From positions 372,001 to 436,000 of the forward strand of contig JAEYYR010000002.1 in the NCBI GenBank assembly GCA_023428375.1: 64,000 bases of DNA, written 5' to 3'. Below the pieces are notes generated by a model, which searched no databases, was not told the origin of the DNA, and saw only the letters and a list, made by a program, of their open reading frames with translations. The position numbers and the translations under genes were made by a program. The DNA is from a bacterium (GTDB taxonomy: Bacteria; Babelota; Babeliae; Babelales; Babelaceae). Of the stretch, positions 32,125 to 42,545 are shown in pieces; position 1 is the first letter of the stretch; the number at the start of each line of letters is the position of its first letter.

Positions 32125-32838
32125 TTATTCAATCTCTGGTTGATTAAGATATGATTGTTTTAAATAGTTAGCTACTTTTTCATCAAGGTAAGAGTAACGA
32201 AGCCCAATGAATTCTATATTACGCGCATTACATTCTTGTTCTATTGCTTCAAGATAATGTTCTTTATCATCAATAAATACAATAAAAGTAGGGCAGATGC
32301 CAAAAGCATCTAATATAGTAAATAAGGTGGTGCCTGTCTTATGACCGTTACAATAGATAACTTTGTTATAAAGCAAGACGGGATATTCATTGATCATAAA
32401 ACCTTGGTCTTGAACAGGGGCATTAAAACTAATTGAATAATGACTCAACCATTTGTGAGTCGATGGTGCCACAATTAACGCACGCGCGGTAAATCCAAGT
32501 GTAGTGCAATGTTGGCAGATATAATTGAGAACATCTGCGGTAGTATCTTCAACAAGCTTAAGTTCCAGCTGAAGCATTAAGGTGCTAAAGAGAGTAATAA
32601 TTTTATTTTTAGCGACATCAGCGGGCATTTCTTGTTGCATCAGTTGTAGGGTGCTGTAAAACCACTGTTCGCTGCCAATTTGCGCGGCATTAGCAGGTTC
32701 AATGACCGTATTATCAAGATCAATCAAAAAAAGCGCTTCTGGTCGCACATAATGCAAGGCATCATTAATATTTTTAATTTCTATAATCTGTGCTTGTGTG
32801 AATAATGTGCACAACAATAAAAAAAGATTCAAAATCAT
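32125..32838 (-). CDS. DUF2608 family HAD-like protein, secreted
   Basis: 237 aa. MILNLFLLLCTLFTQAQ is a signal peptide; AAAGGAG precedes the start. HAD-fold motifs: LFLIDLDNTVIEP (motif I with both aspartates), a middle GHKTGT segment with Lys, and TFIVFIDDKEHYLEA (DD motif near the end). This build is that of DUF2608, a family known from Legionella, Coxiella, Chlamydia relatives and other host-associated bacteria. Phosphatase activity is plausible but unproven; export would place it in the periplasm or outside. It starts 16 bases after the VanX-type gene: one operon. Confidence 0.72.
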   Translation of the reverse strand: MILNLFLLLCTLFTQAQIIEIKNINDALHYVRPEALFLIDLDNTVIEPANAAQIGSEQWFYSTLQLMQQEMPADVAKNKIITLFSTLMLQLELKLVEDTTADVLNYICQHCTTLGFTARALIVAPSTHKWLSHYSISFNAPVQDQGFMINEYPVLLYNKVIYCNGHKTGTTLFTILDAFGICPTFIVFIDDKEHYLEAIEQECNARNIEFIGLRYSYLDEKVANYLKQSYLNQPEIE

Positions 32839-32854
32839 AATTCTCCTTTAAGTA

Positions 32855-33709
32855 TTAAAGAGAATTATACCATGCATTTGATGCTGTCTGCCAGTAGCAT
32901 GCATAACGATCACCATGGGAATAATGCCACCATTCATAGACATAATTGGTCAAACCAGCTTCTGTTGCTGCAATAATTAGTAAAAATCGATTTGTTATTT
33001 GTTCTTCGGTGAGTGAATCAGAAAATGTTGGTGCGCTTGAGTTGCCAACATTAAATCTTCCCATAGAGCAAAACTGTTGTTTTTTATTGCTCCAGACATG
33101 AAAATCTACTGCAGCACCAGTTGAATGAGTAGGTACATTATTAATGTATGGGGAAACCCATGTACAGGTTTGATTATATGCTTGAGCATAGGTTAAGGAA
33201 GAATTTTTTTGCATGATAGAATGCAGGCATTTATCAAAAAGTATTTTCTGAGTTTCTAAATCTCTTAATCCTTCAAATACCTTGATGCACAAATCTCCAG
33301 CCTCATACTCAAATAATGGTGATAATCTATCCAGTTCATCTAACATTCTTACAAATGATTTATAAACGCTTTTTCTGACGAATATATGTCCGGAAGAACG
33401 GGGATCAATATCTTCAGGACATTGATGCGCTAAAATGAGCTCTTCCTCATTCATTACGGAAATACGTGGATGATTCGCTTTGCTAACATCGATAAGTTCT
33501 TCACCGCATTCAATGATTGGAATTTTTATAATTTTGGGATCGGCAATAGTGGGACAATCATTTCTTTTAAATGACTGATATTGCTCTAAAACCAAATAGA
33601 ATGTATGAGGACTTATATGATTTTTGTGCCTTTCAAATAAATGAAGCCACTGGTCATTTGGATAAATATGCATCACAAACAAAAATAAAATGGTTATATA
33701 GTGCTTCAT
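32855..33709 (-). CDS. D-Ala-D-Ala dipeptidase, VanX/DdpX type (peptidase M15), secreted
   Basis: 284 aa. A signal peptide (MKHYITILFLFVMHIY) leads into an M15D domain: FEGLRDLETQKILF (catalytic Arg region), THSTGAAVDFHVW (His and Asp zinc ligands) and YEWWHYSHGDRYA (catalytic Glu and third zinc His). All the expected residues are present. Members cleave D-Ala-D-Ala; without a van cluster, a role in recycling or remodelling of peptidoglycan peptides is more likely than drug resistance. Cotranscribed with the DUF2608 gene. Confidence 0.87.
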   Translation of the reverse strand: MKHYITILFLFVMHIYPNDQWLHLFERHKNHISPHTFYLVLEQYQSFKRNDCPTIADPKIIKIPIIECGEELIDVSKANHPRISVMNEEELILAHQCPEDIDPRSSGHIFVRKSVYKSFVRMLDELDRLSPLFEYEAGDLCIKVFEGLRDLETQKILFDKCLHSIMQKNSSLTYAQAYNQTCTWVSPYINNVPTHSTGAAVDFHVWSNKKQQFCSMGRFNVGNSSAPTFSDSLTEEQITNRFLLIIAATEAGLTNYVYEWWHYSHGDRYACYWQTASNAWYNSL

Positions 33710-33746
33710 TAAACTCTTAACCTAAAAATCTCTTACATTTATAAAA

Positions 33747-33774
33747 GGAAAGGTCTCACGAGTGAGACCTTTCC
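33747..33774 (-). terminator. Rho-independent terminator of gyrA
   Basis: A perfect stem GGAAAGGTCTCA / TGAGACCTTTCC with a 4-base loop and TTTTA on the minus strand, 15 bases after gyrA. Confidence 0.88.
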
Positions 33775-33788
33775 CGATACTAGAATGA

Positions 33789-36377
33789 TTATTGTTCTTC
33801 GTTGATTTCTTCTTCAAGAATATCTTCGTCTGATTCAAGCTCTTCAACGCTCTCATCATTTAAGTCTGCAAAATCAGCTTCTTCTTCTGCAGTTAATGGT
33901 GCAGGAGCTGGCGCTTCAGTCACATTGGTTGGTGTTTGATGTTCATCGGCGGCAATAATTGCTGCAAGTATTTGACCTTCATCTAAACGAATAAGTCGTA
34001 CACCTTTAGCTTGTCTGCCCATAGTACGTATTTCTTTTGATGCAAGACGAATAATTTTACCTGCACGATCAATGAGTAATACGTTACTATTGTCATCAAC
34101 AACTACTAAACCAATTACAAGACCATTGCGTCCACCCGTTGGAATGGTGCGAACGCCCATGCCACCACGATGAGCAACACGGAAATCACCGACGCGAACG
34201 CGTTTACCAAAGCCTTTTTCTGTAGCAAAGAGAATGTCTTTGTCTTCAGATACGGTTTGCATACCGATAACATAATCTTCACCACGTAAGCGAATGCCGC
34301 GTACGCCGGCAGCTTGACGACCCATGGAACGTACTTCACTTTCTTTAAAGCGAATACCCATACCATGTGCGGTTGCCAAGACAATATAATCATTGCCCGT
34401 GCTGAGCGAACAGAATGCTAATTCGTCATTATCATTCAAGGTTATAGCGCGAATACCGGTGCTACGTATTTTTGCAAAGGCATTTGCTTCGGTACGTTTG
34501 ATGGTACCTTTTTTGGTTACCATCACCATAAATTTATTTTCAATGTCACGAGTACACAAGAGTTTTACAACATGTTCACCTGGTTGTAATGACAACAAGT
34601 TGATAACGGCGCGACCTTTTGCAGTACGTGATGCTTCAGGGATTTCAAACACTGATAAGCTGAATATGCGGCCCACGTTTGTGAAGAAGAGAAGTTCATC
34701 ATGATTACGCGTTGCAAAAATATCTGCTACCACGTCGTCAGAATCTTCAAGATCAGCCATACCCATTTTACCTTTACCGCCGCGATGTTGCACGCCGTAT
34801 ACAGTCAATGGAACACGCTTGATATATCCCTTACGAGTCAATGTTACGACAACATCTTCGTCAGGAATTAAATCAGCTTCGCTAATTGCATCGATCGGAC
34901 CTTCAATACGTGAACGGCGAGGATCAGCATAATCACGTTTTACCGCAATCAATTCTTTTTCGATTTCAGCAAGCAACAGAGGACGATTTGCAAGAATTTG
35001 TTCTAAGCGTAACACTTCTTGTTGAATTTCAGCCATTTCGGCACGAATTTTATCTTGTTCAAGACCAGTCAAACGTTGCAAACGCATTTCTAAGATAGCT
35101 TTTGTTTGTTCAACAGAAAAACTAAAGCGTTTAATTAATCGTTCTTGCGCTTCATCGGCACTCATCGATGTCTTAATAATACTTATGGTTTCATCAATAT
35201 TATTAAGGGCGATAATAAAGCCTTCTAATAAATGAGCGCGTGCACGTGATTTTTTAAGATCATAGATAATACGTTTTTGTATAACGTTTTCGCGATGAAT
35301 AAGAAATTCACGCAATAACTGACGTACGTTAAATATCAATGGTCTATTATCTAAAAGACCAAGTAATAAAATAGTTACGCTTGTTTGTAGTGGAGTAAAT
35401 TTATACAATTGGTTAAGAATAACATGTGGATTTTCTCCACGACGAATATCAATAACAAAACGAATACCTTTTTTATTGGATTCATCACGAATATTGGTAA
35501 TACCATCGATGGTTTTGTTTTTAACCAAGTCTGCAATTTTAATAGCAAGTTCTGCTTTAATAACTTGATACGGCAATTCAGTAATAACTAATGAAGTGCC
35601 TTTTTTAGTTTCTTCAATTTCTACAACACCACGAAGAATTAAGTTACCACGACCCGTTTTGTAAGCGCGCACAATGCCTGCACGGCCACAAATGATACCA
35701 CCAGTTGGGAAATCTGGCGCTGGAAGCAAGGTAAATATTTCTTCGTCAGTGATATTTTCGTTCTTAAGTAATGCAATACATGCATCAATTACTTCGCCAA
35801 GATTGTGCGGTGGAATAGCGGTAGCCATCCCCACAGCAATACCCGCAGTACCATTAACAAGAATTAATGGTATTTTGCTTGGCAGTAAGGTTGGTTCAAC
35901 GGTTGATTCGTCGAAGTTTGGTACATAGGGTACGGTTTCTTTATCTAAATCAGCTAAAATTTCTTGTGCAATTTTTTGCATACGAACTTCAGTGTAACGC
36001 ATAGCCGCTGCGTTATCACCATCGACAGAACCCCAGTTACCTTGTCCATCCAGTAATGGATAACGTTTGGAGAAATCTTGTACCATGCCAACCATGGTGT
36101 TGTACACAGCAGAATCACCATGTGGATGATACTTACCGAGAACGTCACCGACGATACGCACAGATTTATGATAGGGTTTGTTATAGTGATATCCTGCTTG
36201 ATGCATAGCATATAAGATACGTCGGTGAACTGGTTTTAAGCCATCGCGTACATCTGGAAGTGCACGACTGACGACCACCGACATCGCGTATTCAAGAAAA
36301 GATGATTGAAGTTCTTCTTCGATCAACCTTGGTTGAACGCGTAGATGCTTGTTTTCAGGAGAGGTGGTAGACGCCAT
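33789..36377 (-). CDS. gyrA: DNA gyrase subunit A
   Basis: 862 aa from ATG 36377, preceded by AAAGG; a frame 31 codons longer exists but its N-terminus is not GyrA-like. [33 protein letters not shown] is the quinolone-region start and [10 protein letters not shown] holds the catalytic Tyr. The C-terminal beta-pinwheel carries the GyrA box as QHRGGKG (family QRRGGKG), which separates it from ParC. A strongly acidic tail closes the protein, as in other gyrases, where it regulates supercoiling. gyrB is not in the window. Divergent from lepA. Confidence 0.96.
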   Translation of the reverse strand: MASTTSPENKHLRVQPRLIEEELQSSFLEYAMSVVVSRALPDVRDGLKPVHRRILYAMHQAGYHYNKPYHKSVRIVGDVLGKYHPHGDSAVYNTMVGMVQDFSKRYPLLDGQGNWGSVDGDNAAAMRYTEVRMQKIAQEILADLDKETVPYVPNFDESTVEPTLLPSKIPLILVNGTAGIAVGMATAIPPHNLGEVIDACIALLKNENITDEEIFTLLPAPDFPTGGIICGRAGIVRAYKTGRGNLILRGVVEIEETKKGTSLVITELPYQVIKAELAIKIADLVKNKTIDGITNIRDESNKKGIRFVIDIRRGENPHVILNQLYKFTPLQTSVTILLLGLLDNRPLIFNVRQLLREFLIHRENVIQKRIIYDLKKSRARAHLLEGFIIALNNIDETISIIKTSMSADEAQERLIKRFSFSVEQTKAILEMRLQRLTGLEQDKIRAEMAEIQQEVLRLEQILANRPLLLAEIEKELIAVKRDYADPRRSRIEGPIDAISEADLIPDEDVVVTLTRKGYIKRVPLTVYGVQHRGGKGKMGMADLEDSDDVVADIFATRNHDELLFFTNVGRIFSLSVFEIPEASRTAKGRAVINLLSLQPGEHVVKLLCTRDIENKFMVMVTKKGTIKRTEANAFAKIRSTGIRAITLNDNDELAFCSLSTGNDYIVLATAHGMGIRFKESEVRSMGRQAAGVRGIRLRGEDYVIGMQTVSEDKDILFATEKGFGKRVRVGDFRVAHRGGMGVRTIPTGGRNGLVIGLVVVDDNSNVLLIDRAGKIIRLASKEIRTMGRQAKGVRLIRLDEGQILAAIIAADEHQTPTNVTEAPAPAPLTAEEEADFADLNDESVEELESDEDILEEEINEEQ

Positions 36378-36507
36378 TGAAAAGACCTTTCGCTGCATTA
36401 TTGCCTTACTAGTTATATTACCATATGAAACTCTTTTCAACAACGTGAATAGTTTTGTATTTAAAGGCAAAAAGAGCCGTATTTACAAAATAGGTTGTGT
36501 CATTTAC

Positions 36508-36533
36508 ACTTGGAGACAAGCGCTAGGTATACC
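36508..36533 (+). promoter_or_regulatory. Possible promoter of lepA
   Basis: TTTACA near 36503-36508, a 19-base spacer and TATACC (36528-36533). The ATG begins only 5 bases after this -10, so the transcript would be leaderless if the box is real. No Shine-Dalgarno is present before lepA. Confidence 0.35.
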
Positions 36534-36538
36534 ATCTC

Positions 36539-38362
36539 ATGACAGATATAAAAAAAATTGATCTAAAATCATTCACACCCGATAAAATTAGAAATTTTTC
36601 GGTGATTGCCCATATTGATCACGGCAAATCAACTCTTAGTGACCGTATGTTAGAAATTACGGGTACACTCTCTACACGTTCTAAAAACGAACAATTTCTC
36701 GATAAACTACAGGTTGAAAAAGAACGCGGCATAACCGTTAAGGCTCAATCAGCTTCTATGTTCTATGAATATAAGGGCCAAGTTTATTTATTGAACTTGA
36801 TTGATACCCCAGGACATGTTGACTTCAGTTATGAAGTATCACGTTCGCTTTATGCATGCCAAGGTGCATTGTTGCTGGTAGATGCATCGCAAGGTGTACA
36901 AGCGCAAACCATGGCAAATTTTTATTTGGCTTTTGATCAAGACTTGACCATCTTGCCTGTAATGAACAAAGTAGATTTGCCAACAGCAGATCCAGAACGC
37001 GTTGAAAAAGAATTTAAACAATTATTTGATTACGCACCATCAGAAATCATCCGTGCCTCTGGTAAATCAGGTATGGGCGTGCGAGATATTTTGGATGCAA
37101 TCGTTGAACGTATTCCAGCACCAAAATCTGATGTAAGCGCACCAACTAAAGCATTATTATTTGACTCTTGGTATGATGAATACAAAGGTGTAATTTCACT
37201 TATTGCATTACAAGATGGTGCAATGAAGAAGGGTGATTATATTACGTTGGCACAAACTAATAATACCTATGAAGTTTTAGAAATCGGTTTGATGTACCCT
37301 GAACAGACTCCTATGGATGCATTATATGCAGGACAAGTAGGTTATCTTGTAGCGGGTATGAAGACGGTGAAAGAAGCGCGGGTTGGTGATACCATTTACA
37401 AAAAGGGTCAACCGGTACAACCGCTTCCAGGATTTAAACCGGCAAAGCCAATGGTTTTTGCTGGTATATATCCTATTGATGCTTCAGATTTTGAATTATT
37501 ACGCGATGCTATAGAAAAATTAACGTTAAATGATGCCAGTGTGCGCGTTGAGAAAAAGAGCTCAGTAGCACTTGGACTTGGATTTAGGTGCGGTTTTCTT
37601 GGATTACTTCATATGGATGTTTTTAAGCAACGCTTAGAACAAGAATATGATCTGTCGGTTATCGCTACGGCACCGAGCGTGTTGTACAAGGTTCGTTTAA
37701 CAAACGGTGAAGCTTTAGACGTTGAAAACCCTGCAGAATTTCCTGATCCACAAAAAATTGAAGCCGTATTGGAACCTATCATTGATGCAACTATAATTAC
37801 GCCTAAGGATTATTTAGGTGCGGTTATGGAATTGTGTCAGGATAAACGAGGTATGCAAAAGCAATTTACCTATCTTTCAGAAGAACGCATAATTTTGGTC
37901 TATAGATTGCCATTAAACGAAGTAGCAACAGATTTTTATGATCAATTAAAATCCTTGACTTCCGGCTATGCTTCACTTGATTATGAAGAGGCTGGCTACC
38001 AAGAAGCTGACTTGGTTAAAATGGATATCTTGCTTAACGGAAAACCGGTCGACGCATTATCTACTATTGTACATCGCGGAAGCTCACAAGATGTAGGACG
38101 TCAATTAGCAGAACGTTTAAGAAAAGTTATTCCACGTCAATTATTTGAAGTGATCATACAAGCAGCGATTGGTGCAAAAATTATCGCACGGGAAAGTATT
38201 TCTGCACTACGTAAGAATGTTACCGCAAAATGTTATGGTGGTGATATTACTCGTAAACGTAAGTTGCTTGAAAAACAAAAAGAAGGTAAGAAAAAGATGA
38301 AACAAGTTGGTAACGTGGAAGTTCCGCAAGAAGCCTTCTTGTCGATTCTGAAAAAGGATTAA
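36539..38362 (+). CDS. lepA: Elongation factor 4 (LepA)
   Basis: 607 aa, the usual length. Translational GTPase that back-translocates or helps initiation and ribosome assembly. G1 is AHIDHGKSTLSDR, the switch region LDKLQVEKERGITVKAQ, G3 DTPGHVDFSYEV, G4 NKVDLP. The unique C-terminal domain ends with the family segment AKCYGGDITRKRKLLEKQKEGKKKMKQ and VPQEAFLSILK. No Shine-Dalgarno before the ATG. A DUF155 gene follows after 2 bases. Confidence 0.97.
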   Translation: MTDIKKIDLKSFTPDKIRNFSVIAHIDHGKSTLSDRMLEITGTLSTRSKNEQFLDKLQVEKERGITVKAQSASMFYEYKGQVYLLNLIDTPGHVDFSYEVSRSLYACQGALLLVDASQGVQAQTMANFYLAFDQDLTILPVMNKVDLPTADPERVEKEFKQLFDYAPSEIIRASGKSGMGVRDILDAIVERIPAPKSDVSAPTKALLFDSWYDEYKGVISLIALQDGAMKKGDYITLAQTNNTYEVLEIGLMYPEQTPMDALYAGQVGYLVAGMKTVKEARVGDTIYKKGQPVQPLPGFKPAKPMVFAGIYPIDASDFELLRDAIEKLTLNDASVRVEKKSSVALGLGFRCGFLGLLHMDVFKQRLEQEYDLSVIATAPSVLYKVRLTNGEALDVENPAEFPDPQKIEAVLEPIIDATIITPKDYLGAVMELCQDKRGMQKQFTYLSEERIILVYRLPLNEVATDFYDQLKSLTSGYASLDYEEAGYQEADLVKMDILLNGKPVDALSTIVHRGSSQDVGRQLAERLRKVIPRQLFEVIIQAAIGAKIIARESISALRKNVTAKCYGGDITRKRKLLEKQKEGKKKMKQVGNVEVPQEAFLSILKKD

Positions 38363-38364
38363 TT

Positions 38365-39429
38365 ATGTCACAAGTATTTACGGGAAATATTTTTATCTTT
38401 CATGCATTTGATGTTGGTGATGATATTGATCTTGAGCAAATAAAAGCCGGTCATTTATTATCCCGTCGCGTCATTGCTCAACCGAAATACTTTAAAAATT
38501 ATCATATTCCGCTTGGTGTTGAGTTGCCCCAAGGGCAACAATCACCGCGGTGTGAAAGTGCGCGTTTGCATAATTTTGGCGTAATATCACTTCGTTATAA
38601 AGTCCCGTTTTCTTTCACCCTTGATGAATTACGTGGCCAAATTAATAGTATCGAAGATTCATTCCATGATCAAAGCGTTAGTGATGCGGGTTCAATATTC
38701 AAACGCATCAAAAGCGCTATAAAAAAGCCTCGCTTCTTCCATCTGAGAAAATCTTTTGTGGTCATACAGGTAAACCCTGAAAAGAGCATTAAAGATCCTA
38801 TAATGCTTAAGGAAATGTACGGCAGTAATATTGCTTCTATTTTACGTTTTGAAACTGAGACCTTATCTGAAGTACAAAAAAATGAAATCATGGAAATTGC
38901 AATAGGTTATTATCGCGGTGATTTGATCATTGTTGATACCGACGCAGCTTTTATTTATGATGATGAATATGATGATATTTTAGATTTATTTGAATTTGCT
39001 AATATTCAGCAGCTTGAATTGCATTACTTTGATCGTGTTCTCGATCAACGCCTTAACATGGTATATGAACGCGAAATCAATATGATGCCGCTCATGATGT
39101 ATGTTCCATTGTGGGGTACATTAATGAGTGATCCTGTAGGAGACTTAGGAAAACTTCGTGTTGATATTTCAGTGATTATTGAGCGTCTTGAAAATAGTGT
39201 AAAACTTTCTGGTGAGCCATATTATTCAGAAATATATTCATTGCTTGTTGATAAATTAGATCTCAAGCGTTGGAAAGAGTCTATTGATAAAAAACTTGAT
39301 ATCGTGAGCGATGTTTCAAGTTTCTATCACAACAAAGCAGATATGGTAAGACAAGATCTATTCTCGCTTCTTATCATTATATTAATTTTCCTAGAGTTTA
39401 TTGTCGGTATTTTGCATTACTTTAAATAA
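38365..39429 (+). CDS. RMD1/DUF155 family membrane protein
   Basis: 354 aa. The C-terminal two thirds match the RMD1/YagE (DUF155) pattern: LIIVDTDAAFIYDDEYDDILDLFEFANIQQLELHYFDRVLD, then LGKLRVDISVIIERLENSVKLSGEPYYSEIYSLL, and a closing transmembrane helix (LFSLLIIILIFLEFIVGIL). Best known members are yeast Rmd1 and human RMND1, which acts in mitochondrial translation. Bacterial members have no firm role. The stop-to-start gap to lepA is 2 bases, so it is cotranscribed with a translation GTPase, a suggestive context given RMND1. Ends at a terminator. Confidence 0.82.
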   Translation: MSQVFTGNIFIFHAFDVGDDIDLEQIKAGHLLSRRVIAQPKYFKNYHIPLGVELPQGQQSPRCESARLHNFGVISLRYKVPFSFTLDELRGQINSIEDSFHDQSVSDAGSIFKRIKSAIKKPRFFHLRKSFVVIQVNPEKSIKDPIMLKEMYGSNIASILRFETETLSEVQKNEIMEIAIGYYRGDLIIVDTDAAFIYDDEYDDILDLFEFANIQQLELHYFDRVLDQRLNMVYEREINMMPLMMYVPLWGTLMSDPVGDLGKLRVDISVIIERLENSVKLSGEPYYSEIYSLLVDKLDLKRWKESIDKKLDIVSDVSSFYHNKADMVRQDLFSLLIIILIFLEFIVGILHYFK

Positions 39430-39457
39430 AAAAAGGATCGATATATCGACCCTTTTT
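39428..39457. terminator. Bidirectional terminator
   Basis: AAAAAGG / CCTTTTT arms with an A-C mismatch and an inner TCGAT / ATCGA stem; overlaps the stop of the DUF155 gene and faces the convergent gene at 39471. Confidence 0.8.
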
Positions 39458-39470
39458 TTATTTGTTCATT

Positions 39471-40436
39471 TTAGAATAATTTCTTCCAATAACCTGTCCA
39501 AGTTGCTGGCTCTTCTTTTGGTTTCGGTACATTAAGCGGTGCTTTAATATAAAGATCGAGTGGCACGTTACCATAATCTTCTTTAATATTCTTTAATATT
39601 ATTTTTTGAATTGTTTGAGGATTTGCCCACTGTATAACTTCTTTTATGCCAAATTCCTTTGATTTATTTTCAATTTTGTTAAGCAAAGAATTGGATATAT
39701 TTCGAATGACAATGTCTTCGTTAATATATTGGTCAAACATATCTAATGGATTTTCTATCTGAGATAAGGCTTCTTTTTTTAGATATGGCTGCAGCACATT
39801 GTTCAAGATATATTTAATTAATTTTATGGTTGGTTTTAAAACTTGAATATCTCTCTGATCAAGCATTTCCTTTATAAGTATAGGAAAGTTTAATCTAAAT
39901 TGAGATAAATTAGCTATTTTCTGCAATGCACCTTCAAGAATTAGAAAACCATTATTATCAAAACGAAATTCTTTCTCTTTTTCATAATAATATATGAAAG
40001 GTATGATTTGAGTGTTTATAAAAAGATGTATGAACAATAATGTAGCTTTACCCTTCAACAGAGATTTATCGATATTGGTCCAATTTTGAGGAATATATAA
40101 TGGGTACAATCTATTCATTGAAGTCACTATAGAAATAACTTCTGGACTGAGAGCTATTGTTCCGTCATAGTTTTTAAAAATGTCATATATCATCATTCGC
40201 TGTTGAGAAAATAAAGCAAAGAAGTTATTCACTTGTTGTAATTGTTGTGTAGAAGACATTAAATCTTGAGCCATTTTTTGAAATGGTGCTATTGGATTTT
40301 CAAGATATGTAGTCCTAAAATCATCTCGTGTTTTTACTAGATCACTATTTAATTTCAAAAAGTAGGTACTTATATCTTGATCAGCAAATAAATACATACT
40401 TATAGTGCCGCACAGTATAAAATATTTTAACTTCAT
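39471..40436 (-). CDS. Secreted helical protein, tandem family copy A
   Basis: 321 aa. MKLKYFILCGTISMYLFA is a signal peptide; AGGAAAA precedes the start. Largely alpha-helical. The N-terminal half aligns with the gene at 40475: PFQKMAQDLMSSTQQLQQVNNF against PFVSLADDLIKNKQRMNGLNNF, and RLYPLYIPQNW against RLYVIPKS, then FIHLFINTQIIPF against FIYLFIETQLLPK. The C-terminal half is unique to this copy. No outside family recognised. Confidence 0.6.
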   Translation of the reverse strand: MKLKYFILCGTISMYLFADQDISTYFLKLNSDLVKTRDDFRTTYLENPIAPFQKMAQDLMSSTQQLQQVNNFFALFSQQRMMIYDIFKNYDGTIALSPEVISIVTSMNRLYPLYIPQNWTNIDKSLLKGKATLLFIHLFINTQIIPFIYYYEKEKEFRFDNNGFLILEGALQKIANLSQFRLNFPILIKEMLDQRDIQVLKPTIKLIKYILNNVLQPYLKKEALSQIENPLDMFDQYINEDIVIRNISNSLLNKIENKSKEFGIKEVIQWANPQTIQKIILKNIKEDYGNVPLDLYIKAPLNVPKPKEEPATWTGYWKKLF

Positions 40437-40474
40437 AAATTTTCCTGTTTATAAAATATGTTGTGTACAGTTAT

Positions 40475-41095
40475 TCATCTGCTAAAATAATTGCGTAAAT
40501 AATTTAAATATTGATTTAGTTTTGAAGAATAATTTGTTTTTTGTTCTTGTTGTGGTTCAGTTATTGCTATTTTTGTGTCTGAATTCATTATCTCAGGTGA
40601 GCTAATTTGTTCCTCAGCGACAGATTGATCATTTCCTGCTTGTGCAACGCTCAACTCAGGAGCTATAAATTTTGGTAATAATTGAGTTTCAATAAAAAGA
40701 TATATAAAGAAAATTACCGCTCTTTCTCGAATATTTTTTTCCTTAGTACTTTTAGGAATAACATATAATCGGTAGCCTTTATGGAATGATTTAATTATCG
40801 ATTCTAATCCCGGATTATTAGCAATATAACTATCATATATTTCAAGTGTTTGATTGAGGGGATTCAGAGCGAAATTATTTAAACCATTCATTCGTTGTTT
40901 ATTTTTTATTAAATCATCTGCTAAAGAGACAAATGGTTCTGGCGTAAATTCTTCATTTTTAATAGCGTTGTTCTTAGCGTTTTCCAACGTATTTTTTACT
41001 TCAATCATATAATCTAATAATTTACCTGTTTTTTCTGCGGTAAATGAAAAGGAAAATGATGTCAGTAATACCGTGAATAATGCTTTATACTTCAT
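40475..41095 (-). CDS. Secreted helical protein, tandem family copy B
   Basis: 206 aa. MKYKALFTVLLTSFSFSFTA is a signal peptide; AAAGGAA precedes the start. Shares its first ~150 residues with the gene at 39471 but then turns into a Gln/Glu/Ser-rich linker and a short tyrosine-rich tail (YLNYLRNYFSR). It lies 38 bases upstream of its paralogue, same direction. No function assigned. Confidence 0.6.
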   Translation of the reverse strand: MKYKALFTVLLTSFSFSFTAEKTGKLLDYMIEVKNTLENAKNNAIKNEEFTPEPFVSLADDLIKNKQRMNGLNNFALNPLNQTLEIYDSYIANNPGLESIIKSFHKGYRLYVIPKSTKEKNIRERAVIFFIYLFIETQLLPKFIAPELSVAQAGNDQSVAEEQISSPEIMNSDTKIAITEPQQEQKTNYSSKLNQYLNYLRNYFSR

Positions 41096-41201
41096 AGTAA
41101 TTCCTTTTTACATAAATCTATTTTTTCCTACTTAAAGTATAAAGAACTTATATGAGACAAATATATAAAATATGATTGTAAACATGTACAAAAAAATAAT
41201 T

Positions 41202-41240
41202 TAAGAAAAGAAGAAGATAAGAAGCCTCTTCTTTTTCTTA
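41202..41240 (-). terminator. Probable terminator hairpin
   Basis: Purine-rich arm TTAAGAAAAGAAGA faces TCTTCTTTTTCTTAA with one bulge; T-rich on the minus strand beyond it, after the gene ending at 41276. Confidence 0.5.
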
Positions 41241-41275
41241 AAAAGTTTATTGTGTTTACTAAAAAATTGATAAAT

Positions 41276-42328
41276 TTATTTGTGATATTTAAAAAATAGA
41301 TCAATCAATAGATCTCTAAATTTACTAGTGGCTGTTTCAAATTCACTTTGTTGATGTGGTAAAACGTATTGTTTGATTTGTATATTACTATATGGATTCA
41401 ATAAGCCTTCTAATGTAATTCGAAGACGAGTTTGATAAGCATTGAGCTGACTTGTTCCAATGTTGTTTTTGCAAGCATTGATGATATCAAGTAAGCAAGA
41501 ACCTGGTAAAGTTGCTATATGATCGTGTCCACATGCATATCGACCTGCGGGTTGCGCTAAATATGCGTGTTTTTCTAAAATGGTATTGGGTATTGTGATT
41601 TGATATAACACACCTGAAGAAATTTCTCTAAATAATTCATTAAACGCTGTATGAGCCTCTAAGATATATTTTTTATTGAGTGCTATATCTAAATTAGCTA
41701 ACCAATCGCTTAGCTCGTTTATAATTGAATCTATAGAAAAGTCAGATGTTTTTTTTTGTTCAAAAAAATAGAATAACGTTGATTCTCCGACATCAAAAAC
41801 ATTATGCACCGGAGAAATATTAAGTGATAATAATACATGATAGACGCGCGGCTGCGCATCCCAATATTTACAAGAACAGGTTTTGTTGATGCCTAAATCT
41901 AATAGATGCTCATTCAATGGAAAATTATCATTATTGAAGAGAGATGATGGAATTCGCAAAAACTTGAATTGATTAAATGTATTATTGTTTAATATTCCCA
42001 TTAATGTCGTTATAATTTCTGTAATAAACAACCAATTCTTGCTTTGAGCATGATAAAACGTCGATGATGATGTCGGACAATTTATTTCGTTTTCAATGCA
42101 AATATTTATCAGCTTAATTATTTGGTCTTGTATTTCCTTTGGATATTGATATTGAATATATGATTGAAATTTTTCTAAGATCTCAAAATTCATTAATTGA
42201 TTTGAAGTGATAGATTGTTTAGAAATTTCTTGAATATTTATTCTAGTTAAATCATTTCCAAATAGGGATAAGCAATTTTGAGCTTGAATAATAGCTATAT
42301 AAAAAATGAGAAATTTTGTTTTTATCAT
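41276..42328 (-). CDS. Secreted protein of unknown function
   Basis: 350 aa. MIKTKFLIFYIAIIQAQ is a signal peptide; GAGGAAA precedes the start. Cysteines cluster (INCPTS, TCSCKYW, RYACGHDH, GSCLLDIINAC), and the CGHDH segment might hold a metal, though I can name no family. Helical in prediction from residue ~200 on. 217 bases of very AT-rich sequence without features separate it from the next gene. Confidence 0.58.
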   Translation of the reverse strand: MIKTKFLIFYIAIIQAQNCLSLFGNDLTRINIQEISKQSITSNQLMNFEILEKFQSYIQYQYPKEIQDQIIKLINICIENEINCPTSSSTFYHAQSKNWLFITEIITTLMGILNNNTFNQFKFLRIPSSLFNNDNFPLNEHLLDLGINKTCSCKYWDAQPRVYHVLLSLNISPVHNVFDVGESTLFYFFEQKKTSDFSIDSIINELSDWLANLDIALNKKYILEAHTAFNELFREISSGVLYQITIPNTILEKHAYLAQPAGRYACGHDHIATLPGSCLLDIINACKNNIGTSQLNAYQTRLRITLEGLLNPYSNIQIKQYVLPHQQSEFETATSKFRDLLIDLFFKYHK

Positions 42329-42545
42329 TTTTTCCTCAATATTTATTTGTTATTTGTTAATGCAATTATCATGCTTTTTTATTAATTTATCAATAATATG
42401 CGTTGTTTATTGTATGAATTAACTTTTGCATACAACGATATGTAATTCTTAAATAAATTTTTCATTAATAAATCTATTGAGTTATATTTTATTAGAATCA
42501 ATTATAATCTATATAATTAGAAATAATTATTTATTAAAGGATAGT

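Noticed and set aside
32855..33709. Vancomycin-resistance determinant
   Set aside because: The VanX-type enzyme stands without vanH, vanA or regulator genes; a peptidoglycan-turnover role is more likely.
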